A DNA stretch of 63,160 nucleotides, from positions 1 to 63,160 of the forward strand of contig JAQWHD010000052.1 in the NCBI GenBank assembly GCA_029237915.1. Direction: 5' to 3'. Of the stretch, positions 1 through 10,928 are shown piece by piece. Made by a program: the position numbers and the translations under genes. The stretch is from Thalassotalea sp. GTDB lineage: Bacteria > Pseudomonadota > Gammaproteobacteria > Enterobacterales > Alteromonadaceae. The notes below the pieces were generated by a model, which worked only from the letters and a program-made list of their open reading frames with translations, had not been told where the DNA came from and searched no databases. The stretch's first letter is position 1. Every line of letters begins with the position of its first letter.

Positions 1-79
1 AGAGTTAAAACACTAGAAATGTCTGCCCTATTAATGTTAACTTCTTTAAGCTAATAACTATAAAGGAAGTATCAACGTC

Positions 80-2725
80 GTGTTATCAAATCCTATATTA
101 CCCTGCTCATTTACAAATAAGTTGGCTACCGCTGCCGCACCACTTTCCACTAAAGAAATAGTAGAGCTTGGTGAAGAATTTCACCTTTGGTTAAAACAAA
201 ACTTTAATCAATATGAAGTTGACCAGTTAGTGCGCGCTAGAGCAGATTACGTTGATAACGTATTGCAAAAAATATGGTGCCAACACCACCTCGACGAACA
301 TCAAATATCTTTACTTGCCGTTGGCGGTTATGGCCGCGGGCAATTACACCCACAATCAGACGTCGATATATTAATTCTCACCCAAGATAAGATTAGCAAA
401 GAATTAGAGCAATATATTGGTAGCTTTATAACCGAATTATGGGATGTACGCTTTGATATTGGTCACAGCGTACGCAGCGTTAAAGAATGCATTAAGCAAG
501 CAATTAAAGATGTCACTATTGCCACCAACCTCCTTGAATCAAGATTGATTTGCGGTAACGAATTGCTGGCAGATCAATTACAACCGCACCTTAATAAAAG
601 CAGTTTTTGGCCGACTGAAAAATTCTTTATTGCTAAACGAGATGAGCAAACCAAACGCCATTCTCAATATAAAGGGGCAGCTTACACGCTAGAGCCTAAC
701 TTAAAAGCGAATCCCGGTGGTCTGCGTGATATTCAGAACATCAGTTGGGTAGCACTACGCTACTTTAAAGCCGATAATTTAGAAGATTTAGTCGCTCATC
801 AATACCTTACACGTAATGAGTATTTTGAGCTAATCGAGTGTCAGGATTATTTGTGGCGGATGCGTTTTGCATTGCATATTGTCGCTGGTAGAAGTGAAAA
901 CCGATTATTGTTCGATCATCAAGGTAAAGTTGCCAAAATGATGGGCTTTGGCGAAGATGGTAAAGCGCCGATAGAACGCATGATGAAACGCTTTTTCAGG
1001 GTGATTAACTACGTTAGTGAGCTTAATCAAATGTTATTACAACATTTTGATCAAGCGATTATAAATGACCCTAAAAAGCAGATCCAAACCGATATAGATA
1101 AAGACTTCATCTTGATAGGTAATTTAATTCAGGTAAGGCATGAGCGAGCATTTACGCGTCCTGAAATCATGATGAAACTATTTTTAGTTATCGCCCAAAA
1201 CCCTAAAATAAGGGGCATACATTCCAAAACCATCCGCTTGTTGCGTAACACGCGCCGTCGTTTAATCGCAGGTTTAAATGACTATGCAGAGTGTCGTCGT
1301 CTATTTATTGAAATAATGAAACACCCTAACGGCTTAGGTCGAGCATTTAATTTAATGCATAAACATGAAGTCTTAGGCAGTTATTTGCCGGAGTGGCGCA
1401 ATATCGTTGGTCAAATGCAGTTTGACTTATTTCATGCTTATTCGGTTGATGAACACAGCTACCGATTAATTAAAAATTTATATCGTTTTAGTTTGCCTGA
1501 GCATAATCATGAATTCCCGTTAGCTAGTAAAATAATGCAAAAAATCCGTAAACCTGAGCTGTTATATTTAGGTGGTGTTTTTCATGATATCGCTAAGGGT
1601 CGTGGTGGTAGTCATAGCGAATTAGGTGCTATTGATGCTTTGGCATTTGGTAAAATGCATAATTTACCGGCACCAGATTATCGGATGATTTCTTGGTTAG
1701 TAAAATGGCACTTATTAATGTCGGTTACAGCCCAGCGTAAAGATATTTCCGACCCTGCGGTAATTCAAAAGTTTGGTGAGATAGTCCGTGATGAAGACCA
1801 TCTTGATTACTTATATTGTCTTACCGTTGCTGATATGCGCGCAACCAATGAAAGTTTGTGGAATAGCTGGAAAGCAAATTTACTAAATGACTTATACTTT
1901 GCCACTAAACGCGCTTTCCGTCATGGTCTTGAAAAGCCAGTAGAGTTACGCTCTAAAATACGAGAAAACAAACAAAAAGCGCTACAAGTTTTAGACTCTA
2001 AAAATATAACACCTCAGAGCGTACAACCACTATGGCAACAACATAAACTAGATTATTTCTTACGCTATACACCAGAACAAATATCTTGGCATAGCCGTCA
2101 TATTATTTGTCATGATAAAACCAAGTCATTAGTACTGGTTAGTGATAAACCTTATCGAGGTGGCACTGAAGTATTTGTTTATACCAAAGAAAGGGCCAAT
2201 ATTTTTGCAACAACCATAGCCTTTTTAGGTATGAGAAGGTTGTCGATCCATGACGCTAAAGTTCTAACATCAAAAGATGGCTATACCTTAAATACCTTTG
2301 TGGTGTTAGATGCAAAAAACCAACCGATAAAAGATCTCTATGTGATGGATGAAATAAAACAGCATTTGTCGGCGGTATTAGATCAAAAAGAAGAGATCGA
2401 AGTTGTACTTAAACCGGTACCGCAAAAGTTAAAGCAATTTAGCTTTCCAACTAAAGTAAGCTTTATAAAGCATAGTAATAAGAAAGTAACGGCTCTTGAA
2501 ATTGTTGCAACAGATCGACCAGGTTTACTCGCTGAATTCAGCTCCGTATTCCAAGAGCAACAATTAAATGTTCACATGGCGAAAATCACCACCTATGGTG
2601 AACGTGCAGAAGATGTATTTATAATCTCAAATAAAAATGATTTACCGCTATCCCAAAGTGAGCAAGATCAGTTAGAATCACTGCTATGTAGCCATGGCAC
2701 ACCAGAAGAATTAAAAATAAACTAG
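80..2725 (+). CDS. glnD: Bifunctional uridylyltransferase/uridylyl-removing enzyme GlnD
   Basis: GlnD uridylylates and deuridylylates PII proteins according to glutamine level and so sets the nitrogen status signal in the cytoplasm. The 881 residues match the family length (about 890). Visible in order: the nucleotidyltransferase motif [15 protein letters not shown] at residues 82-96, an HD hydrolase region with [14 protein letters not shown] near residue 510, and two C-terminal ACT domains (starting near [10 protein letters not shown] and [16 protein letters not shown]). The start is a GTG preceded by AAGGAAG about 11 bases upstream. dapD follows in the same direction, as in E. coli map-glnD-dapD. 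Confidence 0.97.
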   Translation: MLSNPILPCSFTNKLATAAAPLSTKEIVELGEEFHLWLKQNFNQYEVDQLVRARADYVDNVLQKIWCQHHLDEHQISLLAVGGYGRGQLHPQSDVDILILTQDKISKELEQYIGSFITELWDVRFDIGHSVRSVKECIKQAIKDVTIATNLLESRLICGNELLADQLQPHLNKSSFWPTEKFFIAKRDEQTKRHSQYKGAAYTLEPNLKANPGGLRDIQNISWVALRYFKADNLEDLVAHQYLTRNEYFELIECQDYLWRMRFALHIVAGRSENRLLFDHQGKVAKMMGFGEDGKAPIERMMKRFFRVINYVSELNQMLLQHFDQAIINDPKKQIQTDIDKDFILIGNLIQVRHERAFTRPEIMMKLFLVIAQNPKIRGIHSKTIRLLRNTRRRLIAGLNDYAECRRLFIEIMKHPNGLGRAFNLMHKHEVLGSYLPEWRNIVGQMQFDLFHAYSVDEHSYRLIKNLYRFSLPEHNHEFPLASKIMQKIRKPELLYLGGVFHDIAKGRGGSHSELGAIDALAFGKMHNLPAPDYRMISWLVKWHLLMSVTAQRKDISDPAVIQKFGEIVRDEDHLDYLYCLTVADMRATNESLWNSWKANLLNDLYFATKRAFRHGLEKPVELRSKIRENKQKALQVLDSKNITPQSVQPLWQQHKLDYFLRYTPEQISWHSRHIICHDKTKSLVLVSDKPYRGGTEVFVYTKERANIFATTIAFLGMRRLSIHDAKVLTSKDGYTLNTFVVLDAKNQPIKDLYVMDEIKQHLSAVLDQKEEIEVVLKPVPQKLKQFSFPTKVSFIKHSNKKVTALEIVATDRPGLLAEFSSVFQEQQLNVHMAKITTYGERAEDVFIISNKNDLPLSQSEQDQLESLLCSHGTPEELKIN

Positions 2726-2776
2726 AAAGATTGAATAATCTAGAAACTAAAATTGAAACATAAACAGGAAATTTAA

Positions 2777-3601
2777 ATGAACGCGTTACAAGATATCATT
2801 GAATCAGCATTTGAAAACCGAGCTAACATCTCACCAGCAAGTGTTGAACCAGCAATCAAAGAAGCTGTATTAACGGCTTTAGATCTTTTAAATAAGGGCG
2901 AAGCTCGTGTTGCTGAAAAAGTTGATGGACAATGGGTAGTTAATCAATGGCTTAAAAAAGCTGTTTTATTATCTTTCCGCATTTACGACAATGAAGTAAT
3001 TGACGGTGCAGAAAGCACTTTCTTCGATAAAGTACCATTAAAATACACTGGCTACGATAAAGCTAACTTTGAAGCCGATGGCGTTCGAGTTGTACCTGGC
3101 GCTTCAGTAAGAACCGGTAGTTTCATTGGTAAGAACGTTGTCGTTATGCCTTCATTTGTTAACATTGGCGCATTTGTTGATGAAGGCTGTATGGTTGATA
3201 CTTGGGCAACCGTTGGCTCTTGTGCACAAATAGGTAAAAATGTACATCTATCTGGTGGCGTTGGTATTGGTGGTGTTTTAGAACCACTTCAAGCTGGCCC
3301 TACAATTATCGAAGATAACTGTTTCATCGGTGCTCGCTCTGAAATCGTTGAAGGCGTAGTTGTTGAAGAAGGCTCAGTAATTTCTATGGGCGTATACATA
3401 GGTCAATCGACAAAGATTTTTGATCGTGAAACAGGTGAAGTTCATTACGGCCGCGTACCTGCTGGCTCAGTAGTTGTTCCAGGTAACTTACCATCAAAGT
3501 GTGGTACTTGTAGTTTATACGCAGCAATTATCGTGAAAAAAGTAGATGCTAAAACATTAGCTAAAACTGGTATCAACGAATTACTTCGCTCAGTTGAATA
3601 G
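2777..3601 (+). CDS. dapD: Tetrahydrodipicolinate N-succinyltransferase DapD
   Basis: DapD transfers succinyl from succinyl-CoA to tetrahydrodipicolinate in the lysine/meso-diaminopimelate pathway, feeding peptidoglycan and lysine synthesis. The 274-residue length is typical. An N-terminal helical part is followed by a left-handed beta-helix of hexapeptide repeats ([17 protein letters not shown] to [20 protein letters not shown]) and the conserved C-terminus [22 protein letters not shown] lies just upstream of the ATG. It sits 51 bases after glnD and is followed by a strong terminator, so glnD-dapD may end a transcription unit here. Confidence 0.97.
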   Translation: MNALQDIIESAFENRANISPASVEPAIKEAVLTALDLLNKGEARVAEKVDGQWVVNQWLKKAVLLSFRIYDNEVIDGAESTFFDKVPLKYTGYDKANFEADGVRVVPGASVRTGSFIGKNVVVMPSFVNIGAFVDEGCMVDTWATVGSCAQIGKNVHLSGGVGIGGVLEPLQAGPTIIEDNCFIGARSEIVEGVVVEEGSVISMGVYIGQSTKIFDRETGEVHYGRVPAGSVVVPGNLPSKCGTCSLYAAIIVKKVDAKTLAKTGINELLRSVE

Positions 3602-3629
3602 TCAATTTTATAGCAAGCTATAAATAACA

Positions 3630-3656
3630 AAAAAGGAGCTAAGGCTCCTTTTTTAA
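3630..3656 (+). terminator. Rho-independent terminator after dapD
   Basis: A perfect stem with arms AAAAAGGAGC and GCTCCTTTTT around a TAAG loop is followed by a T run, 30 bases after the dapD stop. The A run on the left arm means it could also stop kdsB transcripts arriving on the other strand. Confidence 0.85.
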
Positions 3657-3667
3657 TGTCTGTTTTT

Positions 3668-3758
3668 TAGCTGCAAGCTTTCTAGCCTCTAGTTTCCTAG
3701 CCCTAATACCTAGTCCCTAGATTTTAGAATCTAGATTCTAGTTACTTAGCACCTAGAT
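3668..3758. repeat. Degenerate CTAG-rich spacer
   Basis: About 90 bases between dapD and kdsB consist of imperfect short words such as CCTAG, CTAGATT and TTCTAG. Similar low-complexity patches occur at 19838-19878, 27270-27310, 32660-32696 and 50622-50655, always between genes. No coding potential is seen. Confidence 0.6.
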
Positions 3759-3759
3759 T

Positions 3760-4524
3760 CTATAACGTCTTCGCGTAGGCCCTAGCTTTTTGCAAATCTT
3801 CAGGAGTATCAACCCCTTCAACAGGCAAATGCGACTGCGCAACTTCTACATGAATACGTTCACCTTGCCATAAGACTCTAAGCTGCTCTAACGCTTCTAT
3901 GTGCTCAAGAGCACTACTTGGCCAATTAACATAATCTTTAATAAAGCCGGCGCGATACGCATAAATGCCAATATGACGTAAGTAGAAATCCCCTACTTGA
4001 TCGATATCGGTTTTATTTAAAAAACGCTCTCTATCGTACGGGATAGTAGCCCTAGAGAAATAGAGAGCGTAACCATCTTTATCACAGAGTACTTTTACCG
4101 CATTAGGATTCAAGGCTTCTTCAACACTATCGATATTTACCGCTAAAGTCGACATACGAGCTTTTGTTTGCCCGGCTAAGTTACTTGCTACTTGCGCAAT
4201 GTTAGTGCTTGGAATAAACGGCTCATCGCCTTGCACATTAACAATGATCTCATCATCCGCAAACTGATAGTGTTCAACCACCTCAGCTAAACGCTCAGTC
4301 CCCGATTGGTGATCCGCTCTGGTTTTACACACTTCACCACCAAATGCCGTCACCGTATTGGCAACATCATCATTGTCGGTGGCAACAATAACGCGCTGCG
4401 CACCACTTAATTGTGCTTTTTCAACAACCCACTGGATCATAGGTTTACCATTAATATCGGCAAGAACCTTGCCTGGTAAACGTGATGATTGAAAACGTGC
4501 TGGGATCACCACTGTAAATTTCAT
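3760..4524 (-). CDS. kdsB: 3-deoxy-manno-octulosonate cytidylyltransferase KdsB
   Basis: KdsB activates Kdo with CTP to give CMP-Kdo, the donor for the inner core of lipopolysaccharide. The N-terminus [17 protein letters not shown] is the nucleotide-binding signature of CMP-sugar synthetases, and [11 protein letters not shown] near residue 100 carries the catalytic aspartate region. The 254 residues fit the family (about 250). Its ATG shares one base with the ycaR stop, so it is translationally coupled as the last gene of msbA-lpxK-ycaR-kdsB. Confidence 0.97.
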   Translation of the reverse strand: MKFTVVIPARFQSSRLPGKVLADINGKPMIQWVVEKAQLSGAQRVIVATDNDDVANTVTAFGGEVCKTRADHQSGTERLAEVVEHYQFADDEIIVNVQGDEPFIPSTNIAQVASNLAGQTKARMSTLAVNIDSVEEALNPNAVKVLCDKDGYALYFSRATIPYDRERFLNKTDIDQVGDFYLRHIGIYAYRAGFIKDYVNWPSSALEHIEALEQLRVLWQGERIHVEVAQSHLPVEGVDTPEDLQKARAYAKTL

Positions 4525-4709
4525 TAGCTGCGTTCTTCTTCGGTAAGTGCACGTGCTTCTGTTTCTAATAGCACAGGAATATCTTTTTCTATCGGATAAA
4601 CTAAGCGATCAAACTTACAAATCAATTCATTTTTATCTTTTGAAAATTCAAGCTTACCTTTACACACAGGACAAGCGAGAATATCGATTAATTTTATATC
4701 AAAGGCCAT
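4524..4709 (-). CDS. ycaR: Trm112-family small protein YcaR
   Basis: A 61-residue Trm112/UPF0434 protein, with CPVCKGKL near the N-terminus and [13 protein letters not shown] in the middle. In E. coli ycaR also lies between lpxK and kdsB. Only the first CPVC pair of a zinc knuckle is obvious; a second pair is not clear (one cysteine in ELICKFDR). Its molecular role in bacteria is not settled. It overlaps lpxK by 11 bases upstream and kdsB by one base downstream. Confidence 0.9.
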   Translation of the reverse strand: MAFDIKLIDILACPVCKGKLEFSKDKNELICKFDRLVYPIEKDIPVLLETEARALTEEERS

Positions 4710-5706
4710 AACTTTTACTTCTCGTCATAATTAAATCTATTATTTGCTCACCTTGTTGAAGTTCAAAGTGAGCATTAACCGGTAAATACCATGTGTTGTC
4801 ATTTACCAACCCACGGCATTTAACCGCATCTTTCTCTGTCATTAATAACGCCATATCTTGCTCAAAATCAGCAAAGTCATCAGCGTTATATTTATGATGG
4901 TCAACAAAACCAACTTTTTTGTTTAGGCTAAAGCCTAAGTCATTTAAACTTACAAAGAAACGCTCAGGATTACCAATACCTGCCAAAGCATTTATTTTGC
5001 TGTTTGAAGGTGATTCTAAAAAGTCCTTGATCTCAATTCGTTGCTGGCTATTTATGTTGATTAACTCACTACCCTGTAAAGTCATTAAATCTTCACCAAC
5101 ACCTGCTAAACCGCCATTAACAATGATTTTATCCACCGTTTTCAAGCGCCACAAGCCTTCTCTTAAAGGCCCTGCAGGCATTAGCCAACCATTGCCAAAA
5201 CGGCGTTTACCATCAACAATAACTAATTCAACATCACGTTTCAATTTATAGTGCTGTAGGCCATCGTCACTAATAATAATGTTACAGCCAAGCGCCATTA
5301 ATTTTTTAACGCTACTCACCCTATCACTAGATACCATAACTGGCACTTTACAGCGCTGATAAATTAATACTGGTTCGTCTCCAGCTTGTACAGCAGTAGT
5401 GTCATCAGTGACGAGTAAAGGCTCTTCATGCTTGCTACCACCATAACCACGGCTTATAACGCCAACATTTAAACCTTTTTTACTTAGCTGCTCAATTAAA
5501 TAAATCACCATAGGTGTTTTACCATTACCACCGACGCCAATGTTACCAACGATAACAACAGGCACATTTAATTTTTCTTGCTTTAACACCCCAAGTTTAA
5601 ATAACACTCGGCGTAAAGCAGACAACAACCAAAACAAAAAATTTAGAGGTAGCAATAACCATTTAACTGGGTGGTTTTGATACCACGCACGTTCTATTAA
5701 GCGCAC
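4699..5706 (-). CDS. lpxK: Tetraacyldisaccharide 4'-kinase LpxK
   Basis: LpxK phosphorylates the 4' position of the lipid A disaccharide at the inner face of the inner membrane. The 335 residues start with a membrane-associated segment ([18 protein letters not shown]), followed by the Walker A motif [13 protein letters not shown] near residues 53-65 and the [21 protein letters not shown] motif typical of the family. The start is GTG with AAGG about 10 bases upstream. It lies between msbA and ycaR, the usual order. Confidence 0.96.
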   Translation of the reverse strand: MRLIERAWYQNHPVKWLLLPLNFLFWLLSALRRVLFKLGVLKQEKLNVPVVIVGNIGVGGNGKTPMVIYLIEQLSKKGLNVGVISRGYGGSKHEEPLLVTDDTTAVQAGDEPVLIYQRCKVPVMVSSDRVSSVKKLMALGCNIIISDDGLQHYKLKRDVELVIVDGKRRFGNGWLMPAGPLREGLWRLKTVDKIIVNGGLAGVGEDLMTLQGSELININSQQRIEIKDFLESPSNSKINALAGIGNPERFFVSLNDLGFSLNKKVGFVDHHKYNADDFADFEQDMALLMTEKDAVKCRGLVNDNTWYLPVNAHFELQQGEQIIDLIMTRSKSYGL

Positions 5707-5760
5707 AACAATACCTTTTTAGCAGATAATATTGAACGTACTAGTTGATTAGCCATAAGC

Positions 5761-7509
5761 TTAGGTCTCACCAAACTGGAAGTTATGAAGCTGTGCATAA
5801 GCACCATTTTTTTCGAGCAATTGTGCATGGTTACCTAATTCAAGTAACTGACCTTGCTCCATAACCGCAATAGCATCAGAGCTTTCTATAGTCGATAGTC
5901 GATGGGCAATGACAATACAGGTTCTGTTTTGTTGTAAGTAACTCAATGCATCTTGAATATGACGTTCTGACTCGGTATCTAAAGCACTGGTAGCTTCATC
6001 TAAAATCAAAATAGGAGCATCACAAAGTAACGCCCTAGCGATAGCTAAACGTTGACGTTGGCCACCGCTGAGCGCAGAGCCATTTTCACCAACTTGGGTA
6101 TCTAGACCTTCAGGTAGGTTTTGTACAAACTCAAGTACATGTGCACATCTGGCAGCTTCTTCTATTTGCTCTCTGCTTGCATCAGGTCTGCCATAAGCGA
6201 TGTTATTGGCAATGGTGTCATTAAATAAAACAACTTGTTGGGAAACATAGGCAAATTGCTGACGTAATTGGCTTAATTTATAATCTCTAATATCTTTACC
6301 ATCGATACAAACACTACCTTTGCTCGCAATATAAAAACGTAATAACAATGAGCTAATCGTTGATTTACCGCTACCCGAGCGCCCTACTAAAGCTAAAGAC
6401 TTGCCTGGTTCAACTTTAAAAGATAAATTCTTAAGCGCGAGATTCTCGCTGTTTTGATAGCTAAAACTCACATCTTTAAATTCGATTTCACCGCGGGCGC
6501 GCTCAATATCCATTGTGCCTGTATCTTCTTCGATACTTTGATCAAGTACAGCAAAAACGCTAGAACAAGCGGCCATACCTTTTTGAAATTCACTATTTAC
6601 CGTAGTAAGTAATTTTAATGGGCGCAGCATCATCACCATAGCAGTAAGTACTGTAGTAAAAGCACCGGGAGATAAGTCACCAATAACATCATCGAGGCTG
6701 GCAACATATAGAACAAAGGCTAAACCAAATGAAGCAATAATTTGAATAATTGGCACACTTGAGGATTTAGTCGCCACCATTTTCATTAATTGCTGACGAT
6801 TTTGATTATTTATTTTTGAAAAACGATCGGCTTCTCGCTGCTGTCCACCAAAAGACAATACCACCTTATGACCATTGAATGTTTGCTCTGTCGCGCTAGT
6901 AACCTTGCCCATCATACCTTGAATGCGTTTACTCACCTCGCGGAATCGTTTAGATACAAACACAACAATAGCGGCGATGATAGGAATAATAAGCAGGAAT
7001 ATAGCTGAAAGTTGCCAACTGTTATAAAACATTAAAGCAATCAAACCAACTACAAAGGCCCCTTCTCTGATCAAAGTCAGTAATGCTTTCGATACAGCAT
7101 TTAATAGTTGCTGAGTGTCGTAAGTAATCTTAGAAATAAGATTACCAGTAGATTCACTGTCATGAAAAGGCACAGGCATAGCAACAATGTGTTCAAATAA
7201 TTGCTGTCTCAAGCGCATAACCACATGGTTACCCATCCAAGCTAAACAATACGTTGCGGTAAAGTGAGAAATACCACGAATAAGAAAAGCTCCAATCACA
7301 AAGACAGGCGCATATTTCATAATATTTGGATTTGTATCGGTTAAACCTTCATCAATTAAAGGCTGGAGCTGCGAGAAAACTAGCGTATCAATAGCGGCAT
7401 AACCCAACATACCTATAATGGCAAAAAACATCCCGAATCTTAAACCTCGGGTATATTTGAAAAGTCGTTTAAAATTTTGCCAGGTTGTTGCTTCTAATGA
7501 TGACTGCAT
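5761..7509 (-). CDS. msbA: Lipid A export ATP-binding/permease protein MsbA
   Basis: MsbA flips core-lipid A across the inner membrane. The 582 residues contain an N-terminal ABC transmembrane domain (about residues 20-310) and a C-terminal nucleotide-binding domain. Walker A GRSGSGKST is near residue 374, the signature LSGGQRQRLAIARALL near 478 and Walker B ILILDEATSALD near 494. The product acts as a homodimer (family knowledge). It heads the run msbA-lpxK-ycaR-kdsB; comEC ends upstream of it with a 114-base gap. Confidence 0.97.
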   Translation of the reverse strand: MQSSLEATTWQNFKRLFKYTRGLRFGMFFAIIGMLGYAAIDTLVFSQLQPLIDEGLTDTNPNIMKYAPVFVIGAFLIRGISHFTATYCLAWMGNHVVMRLRQQLFEHIVAMPVPFHDSESTGNLISKITYDTQQLLNAVSKALLTLIREGAFVVGLIALMFYNSWQLSAIFLLIIPIIAAIVVFVSKRFREVSKRIQGMMGKVTSATEQTFNGHKVVLSFGGQQREADRFSKINNQNRQQLMKMVATKSSSVPIIQIIASFGLAFVLYVASLDDVIGDLSPGAFTTVLTAMVMMLRPLKLLTTVNSEFQKGMAACSSVFAVLDQSIEEDTGTMDIERARGEIEFKDVSFSYQNSENLALKNLSFKVEPGKSLALVGRSGSGKSTISSLLLRFYIASKGSVCIDGKDIRDYKLSQLRQQFAYVSQQVVLFNDTIANNIAYGRPDASREQIEEAARCAHVLEFVQNLPEGLDTQVGENGSALSGGQRQRLAIARALLCDAPILILDEATSALDTESERHIQDALSYLQQNRTCIVIAHRLSTIESSDAIAVMEQGQLLELGNHAQLLEKNGAYAQLHNFQFGET

Positions 7510-7623
7510 AAAACTCTCTAATGATAAATTTCACATGCTAAAATTTCACAACTATTTTAACGCTAATTCACTGATATACAAAATATAATAGCAAATAGAA
7601 TGGCAAATAGATTAGATATATAG

Positions 7624-9942
7624 CTAATTTTCAACAGAAACTTGCCACCAAGGCCAAAAAGGCAGCATATTTTGTCGATAAGAGCGCACCTTCACGCCCT
7701 TTTCATTTATATCAAATATTAGCATACCCGTTTCAGCAGTATTAAATTGCTGGGAATTTATTTTTTTATAATTATTAACAACAGCTTTTTTTGGAAACTG
7801 CCAGCGATTATAAAAGCCACTACTGTGCACCACATAGTCAGGCGACAAAACCTCTAAAAATGAAGATGATGACGAAGTATTTGAGCCATGATGGGGTGAG
7901 ATAAGTAAATTTATTTTAGCTACAGCGTTACTGGCAACTAATCTCTGCTCAACCACTTTACTAATGTCGCCGGGTAATAATATTTTATTAACACCGTCAT
8001 TGATCAACAACACACACGAATCATCATTTTCAGAAACGCCCTGATGATTTGGCCAAATAAATTTAAATTCAAGACCTTGCCAGTCAAACCCCATACCGGC
8101 CTTACATTGCAGGTGTTGCTTATTGCTGAGGTTGTAATAATATTTTTTTGCTAATTTATTGGCTTTTAATTGTTTTAAACCTCCGGCATGGTCGTTGTCG
8201 CTATGGCTGATCACGGCAAAATCTAACTGCTTTATAAACTGTTGCTGTAAGTAAGGTGATATTACCGTATCGACCATATTAAAGCCTGAAGGGTAAGCTG
8301 GTCCTGTATCATAAAGCACAGCTTTTCCTTGTTTTTGTAGTAATACAGATAAACCTTGGCCAACATCAAAAACCACTAACTGCCAGTGATTTGGTTTTTG
8401 TAATAGATAATTAATTAAGTAATGCGTAGACACACTAAACAAGCAAAAAATAACCACTAAACTAGCTAATAGCTTGCTATTAAATAAACGAAATGACATT
8501 AAAAGCAACACCATAGGTAACAATATAACTAAAGTTACATTCGCGAAATTAGGCGTTAAAACTAACTGTTTAAATTGACTTAGCCACAGTAAATACTGCC
8601 AACTAATATCGAGAAAAAATAATGCCAGTAGCAATAAGTATTCAGCCGCATCAAGAGATATCCATGAAACTATTGCCGCCATTAACGATAAAGGTATTGC
8701 AGTAAAGCTCAATAAAGGCACCACAATAACATTGGCTAAAGGGCTCAATAACGAAACTTGAGAGAACATCATCATGGTCAAAGGCAATAGCAGTACATTG
8801 ATCGCTAGCTGTATTAACAACAAACTGTAAATAAATTTTGTTATACGATTCAACTTTTTAAGACGATAGCCAAAGCGCCACAGCACAAATAAAATACTTA
8901 CCACGGCAGCAAGTGACAAATAAAAGCTGGCATCAATTATGGCGAACGGCTCAATGACTATAATTACGCAAACAGATATTAGTAGCCAACGAATGTAACT
9001 CACTTTTTGTTGGCTTAAGCGAATTCCCCAGTAAACTAACAGCATAACTAAAGCGCGAATTGTTGGTGTGGCGAAACCGGCTAAGTAAGCATAAAAACAC
9101 GCTAATGCTAAACTAAATATAATGGGAAAATAAAATAAGTAACGCTGAGAAAGCTGGCTCGCAGGTAGTAGATACACAACTCCCCTAGCTAAATACAAAC
9201 CGAACAAGGCTATAAGGCCTAAATGTAAGCCTGAAATAGCAATTAAATGTTGTGTTCCTGTAGCGCTAAGAACTTGCCATTGCTCTTGGCTAATTGCTGA
9301 CTTATCGCCTATGGCTAAAGCAATAAATAGCGGCTTAAGTTGGCTACCACTAAGCGTTTGTAAACCTTGATACATACGTTGACGGATAGAGTTTTCAGCA
9401 CTAATGACTTTATTAATCGCGGATGATTTTACATAACCTGTGGCAACGATACGCTTTTGCAATAACCAACGCTGGTAAGAAAAGGAGCCACCATTAGCTA
9501 AGCCATGAGCAGGTTTAAGCTTTACTTGTAACTGTAATTCATTGCCTTGCTTAATAATCAAGTTTGCCTTTTGCCAAGTTAGGCGCACAATGAAAGGTTG
9601 TAATAATGCGCTATTATTTAATTCTTTTACCAAAAAATTAAAACGAATAGGATTTTGCCCCTCTGCAACTAAGCTATTTACCTGGCCTTTAATGGTGTGA
9701 GCTTGCAAATTCAAATGCTCAATCGCTAATTTATTATTTGCTGTCCATGAGAAATGCAGGTGAGCACAAAATAATAAATAGCTAAAACCGAGCATAAATG
9801 GAATTAATTTACGCAGATACACAAAAAAGTGCAGATAAAAACAAGACAAGGCTAACAACAAAATATAGAATAATGGTGGTACAATTGGTAAAAATAGTGA
9901 CGCCAGAGTTCCAACAATAAAAAAAAGCAAGCACCGATCCAT
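7624..9942 (-). CDS. comEC: DNA internalization channel protein ComEC/Rec2
   Basis: A 772-residue inner-membrane protein of the ComEC/Rec2 family, which conducts single-stranded DNA into the cytoplasm during natural transformation. It begins with hydrophobic segments and a DUF4131-like soluble domain. The competence membrane domain follows (LIAISGLHLGLIALFG through about residue 490). The C-terminus is a metallo-beta-lactamase-like domain with VFDVGQGLSVLLQ, SHSDNDHAGG and SPHHGSNTSSSS. AAGGA lies about 10 bases before the ATG. A comEC-msbA neighbourhood is common in gammaproteobacteria. Other competence genes are not in the window, so transformability is only inferred. Confidence 0.95.
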   Translation of the reverse strand: MDRCLLFFIVGTLASLFLPIVPPLFYILLLALSCFYLHFFVYLRKLIPFMLGFSYLLFCAHLHFSWTANNKLAIEHLNLQAHTIKGQVNSLVAEGQNPIRFNFLVKELNNSALLQPFIVRLTWQKANLIIKQGNELQLQVKLKPAHGLANGGSFSYQRWLLQKRIVATGYVKSSAINKVISAENSIRQRMYQGLQTLSGSQLKPLFIALAIGDKSAISQEQWQVLSATGTQHLIAISGLHLGLIALFGLYLARGVVYLLPASQLSQRYLFYFPIIFSLALACFYAYLAGFATPTIRALVMLLVYWGIRLSQQKVSYIRWLLISVCVIIVIEPFAIIDASFYLSLAAVVSILFVLWRFGYRLKKLNRITKFIYSLLLIQLAINVLLLPLTMMMFSQVSLLSPLANVIVVPLLSFTAIPLSLMAAIVSWISLDAAEYLLLLALFFLDISWQYLLWLSQFKQLVLTPNFANVTLVILLPMVLLLMSFRLFNSKLLASLVVIFCLFSVSTHYLINYLLQKPNHWQLVVFDVGQGLSVLLQKQGKAVLYDTGPAYPSGFNMVDTVISPYLQQQFIKQLDFAVISHSDNDHAGGLKQLKANKLAKKYYYNLSNKQHLQCKAGMGFDWQGLEFKFIWPNHQGVSENDDSCVLLINDGVNKILLPGDISKVVEQRLVASNAVAKINLLISPHHGSNTSSSSSFLEVLSPDYVVHSSGFYNRWQFPKKAVVNNYKKINSQQFNTAETGMLIFDINEKGVKVRSYRQNMLPFWPWWQVSVEN

Positions 9943-10032
9943 AGTGTTTATCCTTTATTCCCTTAAATGGGGAGTATTTAGTACTGAAATTATTCAGCTT
10001 GACTTAAGTGACTCATACATTAAGTTTTATTT

Positions 10033-10542
10033 ATGCCCAAAAAATTAATTAAACGATGGTTGCCCGACCAGCACACCATTAAATCGAATAAACATCTGCA
10101 AATTTTTGGTGATGTATTGCATGATGCCAACCTATGGCATCTTAACCGTCGTTCTGCGTCTAAAGCATTTGCGATAGGCTTATTTTTTGCTTTTATTCCT
10201 GTGCCATTTCAAATGATGTTAGCTGCGGGTAGCGCAATATTTTTTCGAGCAAACTTACCGTTATCGGTGGCATTAGTGTGGATCAGCAACCCACTTACTA
10301 TACCGCCAATATTTTATGCCTGTTATAAGCTTGGCACAATTTTACTCGGCGTGCCTGAACAAGAGTTTGTTTTTGAGTTAACTTGGGATTGGGTAGTATC
10401 AAGTTTAGGCACTGTAAGTGGACCATTCCTATTTGGTTCAGGTGTTTGTGCGGTATTCTTTTCTATTGTCGGTTACTTTGGCATTAATATTTTATGGCGA
10501 GTATCAGTATCTCGTAGCTGGAAAAAACGCGAACATCGCTAA
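10033..10542 (+). CDS. DUF2062 domain membrane protein
   Basis: A 169-residue protein of the DUF2062 family. Hydrophobic segments around residues 47-70 (AFAIGLFFAFIPVPFQMMLAAG), 78-100 and 125-150 suggest three membrane passes. The family signature SNPLTIPPIFYACYKLG is present. The function is unknown in general, although the family often neighbours lipid or envelope genes, as here between comEC and the lol operon. The gene is divergent from comEC and convergent with lolE. Confidence 0.85.
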   Translation: MPKKLIKRWLPDQHTIKSNKHLQIFGDVLHDANLWHLNRRSASKAFAIGLFFAFIPVPFQMMLAAGSAIFFRANLPLSVALVWISNPLTIPPIFYACYKLGTILLGVPEQEFVFELTWDWVVSSLGTVSGPFLFGSGVCAVFFSIVGYFGINILWRVSVSRSWKKREHR

Positions 10543-10592
10543 GATAATGAATTAGTGGTGGATGTAAAAAATGGCACAGTAGAGAAAGCAGT

Positions 10593-10928
10593 GCCATCAA
10601 CAGAAATAGAAAAATAACTCCGTCATCCTGTCACGAGCACTAGCGAGATGCAGGACCTCCACCAGTGTACCGTGCCTGTAATAGAAGTGTTTTTCAAAAG
10701 CCACACACACCATCAACGGAAGTAGAAAATTTACTCCGTCATCCTGTCACGAGCACTAGCGAGATGCAGGACCTCCACCAGTGCACAGTATCTTTAATAA
10801 AAGTTTTTTTCTAAAAGCCACAGTACGCCATCAACGGAAGTAGAAAATTTACTCCGTCATCCTGTCACGAGCACTAGCGAGATGCAGGACCTCCACCAGT
10901 GTACAGTGTCTGTAATAAAAGTGTTTTT
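10593..10928. repeat. Three tandem copies of a 117-118 bp intergenic unit
   Basis: Units begin at about 10593, 10710 and 10828 (CCATCAACRGAARTAG) and run to the lolE stop. Each contains the block CGTCATCCTG (at 10621, 10737, 10855) and a hairpin with arms TCCTG and CAGGA around CACGAGCACTAGCGAG. The copies are nearly identical in the block and diverge slightly in the spacer. A single inverted relative lies at 50371-50412. The region lies between convergent genes and has no ORF worth calling. Confidence 0.9.

Noticed and set aside
5697-5756. 19-codon mini-ORF between msbA and lpxK, starting just after the msbA stop and overlapping the lpxK GTG
   Set aside because: Position resembles the other junction mini-ORFs, but it shows no similarity to either gene end, so it may be chance.
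10593-10928. CRISPR or integron-type array
   Set aside because: The whole 117-base unit is repeated, so there are no unique spacers.
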